Assembly (NCBI GenBank): GCA_020630975.1
Contig: JAHDID010000001.1
Location: 141,687-205,686, forward strand
DNA from: Verrucomicrobiota bacterium
GTDB taxonomy: Bacteria; Verrucomicrobiota; Verrucomicrobiia; Verrucomicrobiales; DEV007
Length of the DNA: 64,000 nucleotides
Direction of reading: 5' to 3'
Of this stretch, positions 42,222 to 51,689 are shown piece by piece; position 1 is the stretch's first letter; every line of letters starts with the position of its first letter. Under the pieces are notes generated by a model. The model saw only the letters and a list, made by a program, of their open reading frames with translations. It had not been told where the DNA came from and did not search any database. Position numbers and translations under genes: made by a program.

Positions 42222-44261
42222 CTAAAACTCCCAGCTAGCTTTGACAGTGCCGACGTGGAGCTGAGCATCGCTCTGAAAATAGCGCCCCTGGTAATCAAAG
42301 AAGACTCCGAGACCATTACTAAAATCCATACCTATACCAGCACCAAACTCCATCCAATCGGTACCCGCAGCGCCAGTCGCCAAAGTATTGCTATAGCCAG
42401 CACCAGGAGTCACTAAACTCCCCTGTGTGATCGTGACAGGGCTGGTCTGTAGAGAGCCGCTCACATTTCTCTCTTGATCCAAATTTTCTCTACCATACCC
42501 CACTCGGAAAGTCGGCGACAAGCAGCCCCAGTCTGTCTCATGGCGCCAGTTGAGCTGCCAAACTAGACTGGTCGTAAGAGACTCGATATCCTGATCATCG
42601 ATTACCGCATTGGCTAGTGCAGCCCCTGTCTCGGTGTAGTCACCGATCTGGCCCTGACTGTAGCTCACCTGAAATACCGGCCCATGGACGAATCGATCCT
42701 CTACTGGGATGTTGTAGCCTAAATTGAGCGCGACTTCATTGGCACGCAGCTTGGTAGCTCCACGCGCTGTTGTCCCAAAGTTTGTATTTCGACTAGTGTC
42801 GACATCGTAGTCACCATAGCTATAGAAAGCATCACCCCAGAAGTTGTTCTGGAAAAAGCTGGCATAAGTCATCGCTGTGTGCCCTTCGATATCGATACTA
42901 CCGAAATTGTTAGCCAATTGGTTTTCATTCCACACATGAGCGAGCCCCGCACCGATGGTGACATTGCGATTGATACGATACTCGATCCCCCCAGTCGCAG
43001 CGTGAGTGCTGGAGTCGACTCCCGGCATCACTCCGAGTTGGTCGAGATCGTATTGGCCGAAATCTGCCGACGCAAAGACCTCCCACTTCTCTCCCGCAGC
43101 GATCACACTAGGGTCCGAACTAGCAGCAGCAGCCTGAGTGGTCGATAGTGGCCAAAATGCAGCACCACCATGACTCTCACTGGCAGCATGAGACGCAGCG
43201 CCCCCAGCGCTGGGATCGAGGCTGATCGAATGCTCCACCCGCATCGTGCCCGAGTCGGCATAGCGCGAGGCAGGCACCTCTCGGCGCATACGAAAGGGTC
43301 GCTGACTCTCCGATGTGTAGGCCGAGCGCAGCCTGGCGATACGGCGGTTCAGAGTGCGACCAGCTAGCCGGTGGGTATTATTACCCACATGCCCGATTGC
43401 CATCGCTGTAGGGATGGCACTGCTGTTCAGGTCGTTGATCGTATCAAAATTCACCGTTACCACAGTCGGGTCCGTGGTAGTTGGCGTATCGGTATCGTCT
43501 GGGTCAGGGTCCACTGGCGCGACAAACTCTGTCAGACTCACAAATAGGCTGTCCCCATCGACACCGAAAGTAGAAGCAGAATACAGCGCTGGATCAAAAC
43601 CATTAATCGTCACCGTGCCCGTCCCCCCAGATGTGGTGCCAAATCGGATCAAATCAATATTACCTGCAGCGCCGGTATAGGCCGTACCATCGACATTAAC
43701 TGCCGCTCCCGATTCGATATTCAGATTACCAGTCACTGTGATCGGCGTGATCCCTGATGCATCAAACGCATAATTGATCTCAGAGCCATTCCTCACAGAC
43801 ATATTGCCGTTGATATCGAATATTCCAGTGCTGCCATTCACGTTAATAATGCCTCGACCTAGCGCATCGGTTCTCCCCGCATCGAGGCCTGCGAAAGAGA
43901 TCGTGCCGGCATTCAGAGTCAGGGTCCCCTCGGCTAAGCTACCTGCACTACCTGCGCTACCCATCGTGACGCGACCTGCGGTGACGATACGCCCCCCGTT
44001 TACGGTGATCAGGCTGCCTGTATTGAGCTGACCAATGCGGTGATCGGTAGTACTGGTCGTGATGTAGGTCGCAGAGTTCACTGTGATCGATCCACCACGT
44101 AGGATCCACCGATCGTGACCAGGATCGACTCCCGAAAAATCATCTGGCACCACTCGACTATCCCCTCCATTGAGCACTAACTGTGCCGATGCAGGTAGTG
44201 CAGCGACTAGCACTGCACAGAATATTGCCCCTTTTAGCCAAAGCGCTCGAGATCCCATCAT
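42222..44261 (-). CDS. Autotransporter-like outer-membrane protein
   Basis: 679 aa from the start at 44261, with signal peptide ending PASAQ. Residues about 30-250 are a Gly/Thr/Asn-rich beta-helical passenger (TVNGGRIVTAGRVTMG). The C-terminal 280 residues form a beta-barrel (SYSQGQIGDYTETG, EFGAGIGMDFSNGLGVFFDY split) ending in VKASWEF with a terminal Phe, as autotransporters do. The cargo has no identified enzymatic domain. Confidence 0.82.
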   Translation of the reverse strand: MMGSRALWLKGAIFCAVLVAALPASAQLVLNGGDSRVVPDDFSGVDPGHDRWILRGGSITVNSATYITTSTTDHRIGQLNTGSLITVNGGRIVTAGRVTMGSAGSAGSLAEGTLTLNAGTISFAGLDAGRTDALGRGIINVNGSTGIFDINGNMSVRNGSEINYAFDASGITPITVTGNLNIESGAAVNVDGTAYTGAAGNIDLIRFGTTSGGTGTVTINGFDPALYSASTFGVDGDSLFVSLTEFVAPVDPDPDDTDTPTTTDPTVVTVNFDTINDLNSSAIPTAMAIGHVGNNTHRLAGRTLNRRIARLRSAYTSESQRPFRMRREVPASRYADSGTMRVEHSISLDPSAGGAASHAASESHGGAAFWPLSTTQAAAASSDPSVIAAGEKWEVFASADFGQYDLDQLGVMPGVDSSTHAATGGIEYRINRNVTIGAGLAHVWNENQLANNFGSIDIEGHTAMTYASFFQNNFWGDAFYSYGDYDVDTSRNTNFGTTARGATKLRANEVALNLGYNIPVEDRFVHGPVFQVSYSQGQIGDYTETGAALANAVIDDQDIESLTTSLVWQLNWRHETDWGCLSPTFRVGYGRENLDQERNVSGSLQTSPVTITQGSLVTPGAGYSNTLATGAAGTDWMEFGAGIGMDFSNGLGVFFDYQGRYFQSDAQLHVGTVKASWEF

Positions 44262-44451
44262 TTCGTGTTTTTGTTTGGATTGCAAAGAATGATCCGGGGG
44301 AGATCGGCCTAATGCTGGCAAAATCAGGCAGTTACTGCAATGTCTCGACCATCCTCATTTTGTAGGATGTCACGGCTTGCAGGAGTATCCGCGCCTTCAT
44401 TCCGCAGATCCGTCGTTTCGAGAAGCTTGATTCCAGTGTCTGCTTATCCAC

Positions 44452-45894
44452 ATGCACCGGCTATTTTTCACCCTGCTACTACTGTCTTTACTGCCAGTCG
44501 CCTCCTGCCTATCAGACGACTCTCCAAAGCCTTTCAATATCATCCTGGTGTTCATCGATGATATGGGCTGGGGAGACTTCTCCTGCTTCGGCAATGAAGA
44601 TGCCGACACACCACACATCGACCGCCTAGCTGCCGAAGGCATCCGCTATGAGCAATTTTATGTGAACTCGCCGATCTGCTCGCCCTCACGAGTGGCCATC
44701 TCTACCGGCACCTACCCTCAGCGCTGGGGTATCACCTCCTACCTTTCCAATCGAAACCACAACCAAGCCCGCGGCATGGAGCAATGGCTCTCACCAGATG
44801 CGCCCATGCTATCTCGACAGCTCCAGCAGGCAGGCTATGCCACTGGTCACTTTGGCAAATGGCACATGGGTGGCCAGCGCGATGTCAACGACGCACCACC
44901 CATTCAAGCCTACGGCTTTGATGCAGCCCTGACCAATTTCGAGGGGATGGGCCCCAAACTCCTCCCGCTCACTCTCAAACCGGGTCAGGGCCCAGAAAAA
45001 CCTGGGCGTATCTGGCATCACGCCGAGATCCTCGGCGAGGGCTACCGCTGGATGCAGCGCTCAGAGATCACCGCTGGTTTTGTAGAAGCTGCTGTCGACT
45101 TCATCGATGAGGCCCAGCAGGCTAACAAACCATTCTACGTGAACCTCTGGCCCGACGATGTGCACACCCCATTTTGGCCACCAGTCGAGACCTGGGGCGA
45201 TGGCTCGAAGCGGCAGCTCTTTCTATCAGTACTGGAGACTATGGATAGCCAGCTCGGCGTGCTCTTTGATCGTATCCACAGCGATGAGACTCTGAGAAAC
45301 AACACGCTGATCCTGGCCTGCTCCGATAATGGTCCCGAGCAGGGCGCCGGTGTCGCAGGCCCCTTCCGCGGGTACAAAACACACCTCTACGAGGGCGGCA
45401 TCCGCTCATCGCTCGTCGCCTGGGGGCCAGGCATACTCGATGCCGAAGGCCGAGTCGACGATAGTTCAGTCTTCTCCGCGATCGATCTCGTCCCCACCCT
45501 GCTCGACCTGACGGGCACGGCTCATGCCACCGATGTGCAGCTAGATGGCGAGAGCCTGCCGGACATCTTTTCCGCCAAAGGCCAATCTCGCCAGGCTCCC
45601 ATCTATTTCCGCCGCCCACCGGATCGCGACTCTTTCTATGGTGTCGCCGATCTACCCGACCTAGCAGTCCGCTCAGGAAAGTGGAAACTCACCTGTGAGT
45701 ATGATGAAAGCGATGTGCAGCTCTTTGATATGGAGACCGATCCCGGCGAGACCCGAAACCTCGCTGCTGAGCACTCCGACATCGCAGCCGATCTCAGTAG
45801 CGTGCTAGTGAAATGGCACCTCAGTATGCCTGCTGACAATGGCGCCACCTACAAAGATCCGCCTCGTAAGCCCAAAACAACCAAGAAGAAATAG
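44452..45894 (+). CDS. Sulfatase, lipoprotein-like
   Basis: 480 aa. A lipobox (VASC, Cys19) suggests membrane attachment. The formylglycine motif is CSPSR (Cys76); metal ligands appear in VFIDDMGWGD and ACSDNGPEQG. Likely acts on sulfated glycans. A metallo-beta-lactamase gene starts 2 nt after its stop, so the two are coupled. Confidence 0.92.
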   Translation: MHRLFFTLLLLSLLPVASCLSDDSPKPFNIILVFIDDMGWGDFSCFGNEDADTPHIDRLAAEGIRYEQFYVNSPICSPSRVAISTGTYPQRWGITSYLSNRNHNQARGMEQWLSPDAPMLSRQLQQAGYATGHFGKWHMGGQRDVNDAPPIQAYGFDAALTNFEGMGPKLLPLTLKPGQGPEKPGRIWHHAEILGEGYRWMQRSEITAGFVEAAVDFIDEAQQANKPFYVNLWPDDVHTPFWPPVETWGDGSKRQLFLSVLETMDSQLGVLFDRIHSDETLRNNTLILACSDNGPEQGAGVAGPFRGYKTHLYEGGIRSSLVAWGPGILDAEGRVDDSSVFSAIDLVPTLLDLTGTAHATDVQLDGESLPDIFSAKGQSRQAPIYFRRPPDRDSFYGVADLPDLAVRSGKWKLTCEYDESDVQLFDMETDPGETRNLAAEHSDIAADLSSVLVKWHLSMPADNGATYKDPPRKPKTTKKK

Positions 45895-45895
45895 A

Positions 45896-47342
45896 GTGAA
45901 CTATTACCAATCACCCTCTCCACCGCTGCCAGATCCACGCCTCCGGATCCGCTTCATCGGCACAGCCGGTTTCGTCATCGAAGGCGCTGGGCACACTCTC
46001 GTGCTCGATCCCTATGTCTCTCGACTCCCCTTGCGAAAGCTAGCCGGCCCGCTAGTGCCCGACGAGCCGCTCATCAAAGAAGTGATCCCCCATGCCGACG
46101 ATGTCTTGATCGGGCACTCGCACTTCGACCACATCCTCGATGCACCCAGTGTCTGCCTGCGCACAGGTGCCAGACTCATCGGCTCCGACTCCACGAAGCA
46201 AGTCGGTATCGCCGCAGGCCTACCAACCGAGCAGATCATCACCACCGAGGGACACGAGGTGATCCCCTGCGGCCCCACTGAGGTCACCGGTATCCCCTCG
46301 AGACACGGCAAAATGTTTGGCAAAATACCTCTCCCAGGGAATATCACCACACCCCCGTCCTGGCCGCCGAAAAACAAAGAACTACGCTGCGGACCCGTGC
46401 TCGATTGGTATATCGAGGTCGCAGGACTCAGTATCATGCACGTGGACTCGGCAGATTTGATCGAGGAAAACCTAAAAGGACTGCAGGTAGATATCCTCTG
46501 CCTGTGTGCCGTCGGCCGAAAGCACTACCCCGACTATGCGAAGATAGCGATATCGATGCTAAAGCCAAAGTATGTCATACCCTGCCACTGGGACTGCTTT
46601 AATATCGCCTACCGAAAGAAAGCCCGAAAAATACGTGAGGGTATAGATTTATGCGCATGCCTTGCTCATATCAGACGGAAGTTCTGGGAAGCTTGCGAGC
46701 AGGGACAGAATAGGACGTTCAACCAATGGGTATTACGGCAGATCCGTTTGCTATATCAGATCGAAGCTCGACTGCGCAGCTCAAATGCCTCCAGCGCACA
46801 GCGCGAGACGGTCCGCGCCTCTGAGAGTGTGATGATCTACAACCGCCTAGCAAGACTCCTTGAGCGGGTGCGGGCAAGTCGCCGTTTTCTACCAAAGAGT
46901 CTTACTGGCCGGGCTGTAAGCTACGCTCTAGATCAATGGCACAGGATGAGAGTCTGGCTGACTAATGGCAATGTCGAAATCGACAACAACCTAGTCGAGA
47001 ACAAAATCCGCCCCACTAAGCTAGGCGCGAAGAACTGGCTGTTCATAGGCTCTGCAAATGCTGGAGATACCAGCGCTATCATCTACTCGATCATCAACAG
47101 CTGCGTGAATATCGGAATCGAGCCGTACCACTATCTCAACGATGTCCTGCAAAGGTTACCAACCATGACGACATCTGAAATTGGCTCAATTCTTCCTGAG
47201 AATTGGAGCCCTGAGACGACCTGTCGTTGATTTGACGCTTACAAAAATACCGTTCCTCGGCCTAGATGGATTCATCCAGGAGATAGAAGACGCAGGTGCC
47301 GAGGCCGTACTATTGCCATTCGATGGCGTGCTAGAGCTATAG
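45896..47342 (+). pseudogene. MBL-fold metal-dependent hydrolase, interrupted by an IS66 relic
   Basis: GTG start at 45896. The N-terminal 245 residues are a UlaG-like metallo-beta-lactamase fold with the metal motif IGHSHFDHILD (HxHxDH). At 46635 a 608-bp IS66-derived segment enters, and the uninterrupted frame runs into transposase. After the segment, the rest of the gene resumes in frame (IPFLGLDGFIQEIEDAG, ending at 47342). Removing the insert and one copy of the 8-bp duplication restores the frame exactly, so the insertion is probably recent. Truncated product may still fold. Confidence 0.85.
46635..47242 (+). mobile_element. IS66-family relic (608 bp) with 8-bp target duplication
   Basis: Flanked by AAAAATAC on both sides (46627-46634, 47243-47250). 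It codes for only the C-terminal 200 residues of an IS66 TnpC transposase (CLAHIRRKFWEAC, NNLVENKIRPTKLGAKN, WLFIGSANAG). The right end, GTAAGCGTC on the minus strand, looks like an IS66 terminal repeat; the left end GTGAGGGTA is a weaker match. The clean duplication means it moved as this short unit, presumably helped by a full-length element elsewhere. Confidence 0.85.
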
Positions 47343-47348
47343 ACCGCA

Positions 47349-47363
47349 CTGTACCCTATCGAA
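47349..47363 (+). repeat. Single degenerate TTGTACCC-type repeat
   Basis: CTGTACCCTATCGAAT just after the end of the disrupted hydrolase gene; related to the paired repeats at 9108, 23709 and 51651. Confidence 0.55.
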
Positions 47364-47700
47364 TTTCAGCTAAAAATGCGCTGACGAACGCCAAATGATG
47401 CGCGCCCCCAATTCTCTGCGGGCTACTCGCTTTACGCTCGCTGCCACATTGGGCAGTCACATCTGCTCTTCCCCCCTCTAAAGCGGATTAAAAATCAGAT
47501 CGTAAATCACTAAAAGTGAGTCAGTTACAAAAAAGAATCATTTTTCGTAAAAAAGTGACCAAAACTTGTGACTTTCTACCAACCTGACGGGTCTTATTGC
47601 TATGACCGCAGGTTTTCCCCTTTTCCTGCGATGAAATCTTACCCCAAATAAGACTTCATAATCTAAACAAAATACTCAACACAATCCTTATTACCCTCCC
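47364..47700. other. Intergenic region without a gene
   Basis: No supported gene. The AT-rich second half leads into the rnpB terminator. Confidence 0.4.
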
Positions 47701-47701
47701 C

Positions 47702-47732
47702 AAAAAAGGCCACTTTATGTGGCCTTTTTTTT
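47702..47732 (-). terminator. Terminator of rnpB
   Basis: GGCCAC-TTTAT-GTGGCC stem with T-runs on both strands; it can act in both directions. Confidence 0.8.
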
Positions 47733-47820
47733 GTGCCCAGTGAAAGTGAACTGAAGGCTCACCGGCATTTCGCTGAGCGGCAGAACCCATTCGCTCTGCG
47801 AAAAGGAAACGAGAAATTGT

Positions 47821-48330
47821 CTGTGGAACCGACCTCGTAAGCCGGATTCTGTTCACTCTGCCCCGAGGGACGGAGTGGACGATCATTTGTCTAACCACCC
47901 TCTGTAAAAAAGGTTGATTCCCCACCCGCAGGCAGGGTGCGACTAATACCCGAACCATATCAGAAGCCGAAGCTCCCAGCCGGGCAGGCAACCCGTTTGG
48001 TTCTGTTCTGTCTTGCACCGCAAGGGGTTTATCTTGCCTCCTCAGTTACCATCGGAGCGGTGAGCTCTTACCTCGCCATTTCACCCTTACCCTCCTTCGC
48101 CAAGGCTACGGCGGGCAAGCCCTCCTATGCTACGGTTAGCGGATTCGGGCTTGTCCGCCGAAGTCTTGACGAAGGCGGGCGGTATATTTTCTGCGACACT
48201 GTCCGTCAGCTCGGCATTACACAGAGCTGCCCTGTCTTTCGACAGGCATGCTGCCTTTCGGTGTCCGGACTTTCCTCCAGCTTGGGCTATCACCACCCAG
48301 CCGACGATCGTCTACCAGCCGATTCCACAG
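47821..48330 (-). ncRNA. rnpB: RNase P RNA, class A, with expanded P12 region
   Basis: The catalytic RNA of RNase P, which removes tRNA 5' leaders. The P4 strand GAGGAAAGTCCGGAC (about 48275) and the 3' region GAACAGAATCCGGCTTAC are diagnostic. The ends pair as P1 (CTGTGGAATCG with CGGTTCCACAG). At about 510 nt it exceeds the usual 350-400 nt because of a nested hairpin at about 48090-48185. Any open frames across it are spurious. Confidence 0.93.
48090..48185 (-). repeat. Nested palindromic insertion in RNase P RNA
   Basis: Two imperfect inverted arms of about 29 bp (containing TTCGTCAAGACTTCGGCGG and its near complement) form a long hairpin in the P12 region. The arm resembles short palindromic repeats that insert into stable RNAs in other bacteria. 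Confidence 0.65.
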
Positions 48331-48355
48331 ACGAGCAGATACTACCGCCAATTTA

Positions 48356-48390
48356 TAAAAAAGCGAACCCTCGGCATCTCTGCCGAGGGT
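48356..48390 (-). terminator. Intrinsic terminator of the 48424 gene
   Basis: ACCCTCGGCA-GAGA-TGCCGAGGGT hairpin, then a T-run on the minus strand, just before rnpB. The GAGA-loop hairpin resembles that at 17146. Confidence 0.8.
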
Positions 48391-48423
48391 CCACCATACC
48401 AACCTACGTGATAATCGCACTTA

Positions 48424-48921
48424 CTATGCTGCTATCACTCCATCGAACTCTTGGAGTTCTATGGATAAATGATTCCAATTGCAGGTGTGATGCGCCTTAC
48501 TGCCGGAGTGGCACTCTTTGCCGACCATAGCTGCCATAGGCGCTGTCGGATCACAGCTGAATGCTGGGTAAAGAAAGGTCTCGCCGCCGATGTTGGCGTT
48601 GCAGACGAAGTTTTTGCCGAAGCGGAAAATGTTTAGCTCGCACTGGATAGGCTGATTCGGACGGAGCGGTGCATTCGAGAGATAGCCGATCACGCCACCT
48701 CCATTGCACACGTCGCAGACTTCGCCAGTCGCTGGGTAGATAGCCACAGCCATCCCCTCTTTGTTGTCTTTCTGGCTGATGAGAGCCACGATGATTCGGC
48801 TTGTGATCGACTGTGGTTCGATTTCGACCGAGTATTTTAGCTCTTCATTCGAGCCCTTGAATCGAATCTCGTCGACGGCTTGAAGGCTAAACTGTTCCAG
48901 TGCAGGGATCTCCAGGTTCAT
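48424..48921 (-). CDS. Hypothetical protein
   Basis: 165 aa, cytoplasmic. No family recognised. It has a Cys-rich middle (GEVCDVCNGGG) and a CNWNHLSIEL segment near the end. It ends 34 bp before its own terminator and is followed by rnpB. Confidence 0.65.
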   Translation of the reverse strand: MNLEIPALEQFSLQAVDEIRFKGSNEELKYSVEIEPQSITSRIIVALISQKDNKEGMAVAIYPATGEVCDVCNGGGVIGYLSNAPLRPNQPIQCELNIFRFGKNFVCNANIGGETFLYPAFSCDPTAPMAAMVGKECHSGSKAHHTCNWNHLSIELQEFDGVIAA

Positions 48922-49141
48922 AGAAGGTAACTTTCTTAGGTTAGAAAAATCAGATCATGAAACCTGTTGGGTGACTGTCGTTTGTGTGAGAGGTATCATG
49001 ATTTTTATAAATTTAACGCATATTGAGCAGGGTTTCCATTTAATTTTATAAAAAATATTAAAAAAACAGCAAAACCAGCCTTTCTAACGCGTAAACTTTA
49101 AAAATACCAACTCTCTCCGAACGACTAGGAACAAGCTATTT

Positions 49142-50530
49142 CTAGCGCTCAGCCCCATCGCTAACCGTCATCATCTGAGCGCCTACCTCGATACGCCACT
49201 GCTGGAGCGAACGAGCCAATTCACCTGAGAGGTCCGGCATACTGATCGCCAGATTATTTTGCTCGCCCGGATCCTTCTCCAGATCATACAGCTCAAAGGC
49301 ACCTGCCTCGCCCATAACAGACTTCTCAAACCACTCGATCAACTTGTATCGACCGCGACGAATAGCTCCCTGAGGGCCGAGACCTCTGCCATGGTAGTGA
49401 GGGTAGTGCCAGCAGACGCTGTCCCTCGCTAGCGAACTGGCAGGCTCCCTGAGCAGCGGCAGCAGACTACAGCCGTCTACCTTGGCTTGAGAAACAACAT
49501 TGCCCCCCCCTGCTAATTCGCAAAAGGTGGGAAAAAAGTCATTACTGATCACGATCTCCTCGCAGACACTGCCGGCGGCGACGATGCCTGGCCATCTCAC
49601 GATCAGCGGCATGCGAATCCCCCCCTCATAGAGGTCTGCCTTGCTACCGCGAAATGGCTTTCCATTCTTCGGCCCTAGCTGCCCATTATCCGAAAAGAAG
49701 ACCACGACCGTGTCTTGCTCGAGATCGAGGGCGCGCAGTCTATCCATGATCACTCCGATACTCATATCGAGCGTCTCTAGCATGGCAGCCTGCTTCGGGT
49801 TCTTCAGTCCATTTTTCTGCGCCCCAGCCTTCTCGGCATACTTGTCGATCAGCTGCCGCTTTTCGATCTCTGGATCGTGAATGCTATTGTGCGTGACGAA
49901 ACAAAAGAATGGCTGATCGCGATGCTTTTCGATAAAAGCCAGAGATCGCTCGGTGATCTGGCGGACATGATGCCAGTCCTCCTCATAGGGACTCGCGGGC
50001 CCTGCCTTGGGCTTGTGAGTGGTCAGCACATCATCAAACCCCTGCGAGCCGGGGTCTCCATCTCGGCCCAGTTCATATTTTTTATCTCGGTTGAGGTGCC
50101 ATTTTCCGAAGTGCCCCGTCGCATAGCCTGCCGCCTTTAGCGCCTCGGCCACAGTCGTCTCTTCCACAGGCAGGCCCTTGCTCCACTCGGGAGTCTGTAG
50201 CTTCCGATTGGTAGTCCTGCCACCAGGGATGAAATCGGTCAGATGAAGCCGAGCAGGGTACTTACCCGTCATGATACTAGCCCGCGTAGGCGAACAGATC
50301 GCGGCGGCGGCGTAGGCATTGTCAAAACGCATCCCCTCTTCTACCAAGCGGTCTATGTGCGGTGTCTCATAAAAAGAATCGTCATAGCAACTGAGTTGAT
50401 GCCTCCCCAAATCATCGACGAGGATAAAGACGATATTCGGCTGAGCCAACTCGCTCGCCACACTACTCTGAATCGCGCCGAACACGCCTATCCAAAGGAA
50501 ACTCAAAAACAGTACAACTGAACGACCCAT
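49142..50530 (-). CDS. Sulfatase
   Basis: 462 aa from the start at 50530, which gives a signal peptide (VVLFLSFLWIGVFGAIQSS). Formylglycine motif CSPTR (Cys79); metal ligands in FILVDDLGRH and FFSDNGQLG. Longer frames to 50605 are possible but would bury the signal. It starts 2 nt downstream of a small membrane-protein gene, and the two are probably translated together. Confidence 0.9.
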   Translation of the reverse strand: MGRSVVLFLSFLWIGVFGAIQSSVASELAQPNIVFILVDDLGRHQLSCYDDSFYETPHIDRLVEEGMRFDNAYAAAAICSPTRASIMTGKYPARLHLTDFIPGGRTTNRKLQTPEWSKGLPVEETTVAEALKAAGYATGHFGKWHLNRDKKYELGRDGDPGSQGFDDVLTTHKPKAGPASPYEEDWHHVRQITERSLAFIEKHRDQPFFCFVTHNSIHDPEIEKRQLIDKYAEKAGAQKNGLKNPKQAAMLETLDMSIGVIMDRLRALDLEQDTVVVFFSDNGQLGPKNGKPFRGSKADLYEGGIRMPLIVRWPGIVAAGSVCEEIVISNDFFPTFCELAGGGNVVSQAKVDGCSLLPLLREPASSLARDSVCWHYPHYHGRGLGPQGAIRRGRYKLIEWFEKSVMGEAGAFELYDLEKDPGEQNNLAISMPDLSGELARSLQQWRIEVGAQMMTVSDGAER

Positions 50531-50532
50531 CA

Positions 50533-50724
50533 CTATATAAAAAACAACCAAATCACAACACCTAGACAAACTAGTAATGCTGCCAACAACGACATCACCG
50601 CCCAAAAACGACCGATGTTCTCTTCATATTTACTTTCCCCCATGCGAAACTGACTCATCCCAGCTTTCCACAACTCGTAAGGTAACAAAACGATACGCAA
50701 TAGAATGTCTAATATCAGATCCAT
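50533..50724 (-). CDS. Small membrane protein (63 aa)
   Basis: N-terminal amphipathic helix, a charged middle (FRMGESKYEENIGRFW), and a hydrophobic C-terminal helix. No family recognised. Its stop lies 2 nt before the sulfatase start. Confidence 0.6.
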   Translation of the reverse strand: MDLILDILLRIVLLPYELWKAGMSQFRMGESKYEENIGRFWAVMSLLAALLVCLGVVIWLFFI

Positions 50725-50733
50725 TGTACGACT

Positions 50734-51621
50734 CTACTGAGAACTCGAGATGATCCGATACTTCAGCAGCTCTTCTTTCGTCATAATATGCATCGAGTCT
50801 GCTACGGCAGCCTCAAGAGTGAACCAATAGAAATCCACTGGCACCTCGACTTTCTGATAGTACTCCACATAAGGCCGGTGCTCCTTATGGTGTCTCGGCA
50901 GTTTATGCCCCTCGCGCCGCTTCCCCGACGCCCAACTATGTACACCAAACTGTACATCCTCTCCCACAGTACGCTTTTTCCCGACAGTGAATAGATCGAC
51001 AGCACCCGACTGCAGCCGTGCATGGTCTGCCGCGTGAGTATCGACACCATGTGCCAGTATCAGATCCATCGCCTCCAGCATGCGCTCATCATCGGCGCTG
51101 CCGGGCATCCAGCCAAAAACCAGTTTTTTCACCTGCGGGTGCTCAGCGAACAACTGGCGAAACTGTTTCACCACACGACTCTTTATCGTACCATTAAGGT
51201 ATGCCGTATCGCCCTTTACGATGAATGATAGCGTGCCATCATCTAGCCAATCAAAGAAGGCATTCACATTGGCAATACGTTGCTTCTCTTTAGCCGAGAG
51301 CACACCATCTCGATCGGTATCTAGTGCGTAGTAGGACTCTGCGATTTGATACTCCAAATACTCTACGATCGATACCGACCGGCTCTGGCTGGTATCGACT
51401 TTTTTAAATATCGCCTCACTTAGGAAAAGCCCATCTTTACCTACGGCACCATCCTCATAGTCCAGCCGCCCGTCTTCATTCTCATCCCAGTCCCAAAACT
51501 CACGCTCGATGAACTTTCGAAACTTCGTATTGGCCGACATCTCCTTCATAAAGGTCGGCAGGTCAGTCGCCTGCGCCTGACTGACCAAGATAAAAGATAA
51601 CAACAAAAGAAGTGTCCGCAT
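50734..51621 (-). CDS. Secreted EF-hand protein with Clp-protease-like domain
   Basis: 295 aa with a signal peptide ending QAQA. Calcium-binding EF-hand loops are seen at DWDENEDGRLDYED and DTDRDGVLSAKE. The C-terminal half (YLNGTIKSRVV, VFGWMPGSADDERMLEAMDLI, GVHSW) resembles periplasmic ClpP/crotonase-fold proteases, in which Ser of a PGS-type loop or SG may be catalytic. Catalysis is unproven. The start lies 30 bp from a paired TTGTACCC repeat. Confidence 0.68.
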   Translation of the reverse strand: MRTLLLLLSFILVSQAQATDLPTFMKEMSANTKFRKFIEREFWDWDENEDGRLDYEDGAVGKDGLFLSEAIFKKVDTSQSRSVSIVEYLEYQIAESYYALDTDRDGVLSAKEKQRIANVNAFFDWLDDGTLSFIVKGDTAYLNGTIKSRVVKQFRQLFAEHPQVKKLVFGWMPGSADDERMLEAMDLILAHGVDTHAADHARLQSGAVDLFTVGKKRTVGEDVQFGVHSWASGKRREGHKLPRHHKEHRPYVEYYQKVEVPVDFYWFTLEAAVADSMHIMTKEELLKYRIISSSQ

Positions 51622-51650
51622 AGCCTCAGGCTAGCATGGCTTTCACGGGA

Positions 51651-51687
51651 TTGTACCCTATTGAGTGAAAATTGTACCCTATTGAAT
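51651..51687 (+). repeat. Paired dispersed repeat, TTGTACCCTATT type (copy 3)
   Basis: TTGTACCCTATT at 51651 and 51672, again 21 bp apart, between the EF-hand gene start and the symporter gene end. Confidence 0.78.
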
Positions 51688-51689
51688 TT

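Noticed and set aside
47656-48530. Open frames across the RNase P RNA
   Set aside because: The region folds as rnpB with diagnostic P4 and P1 sequences, so the frames are incidental.
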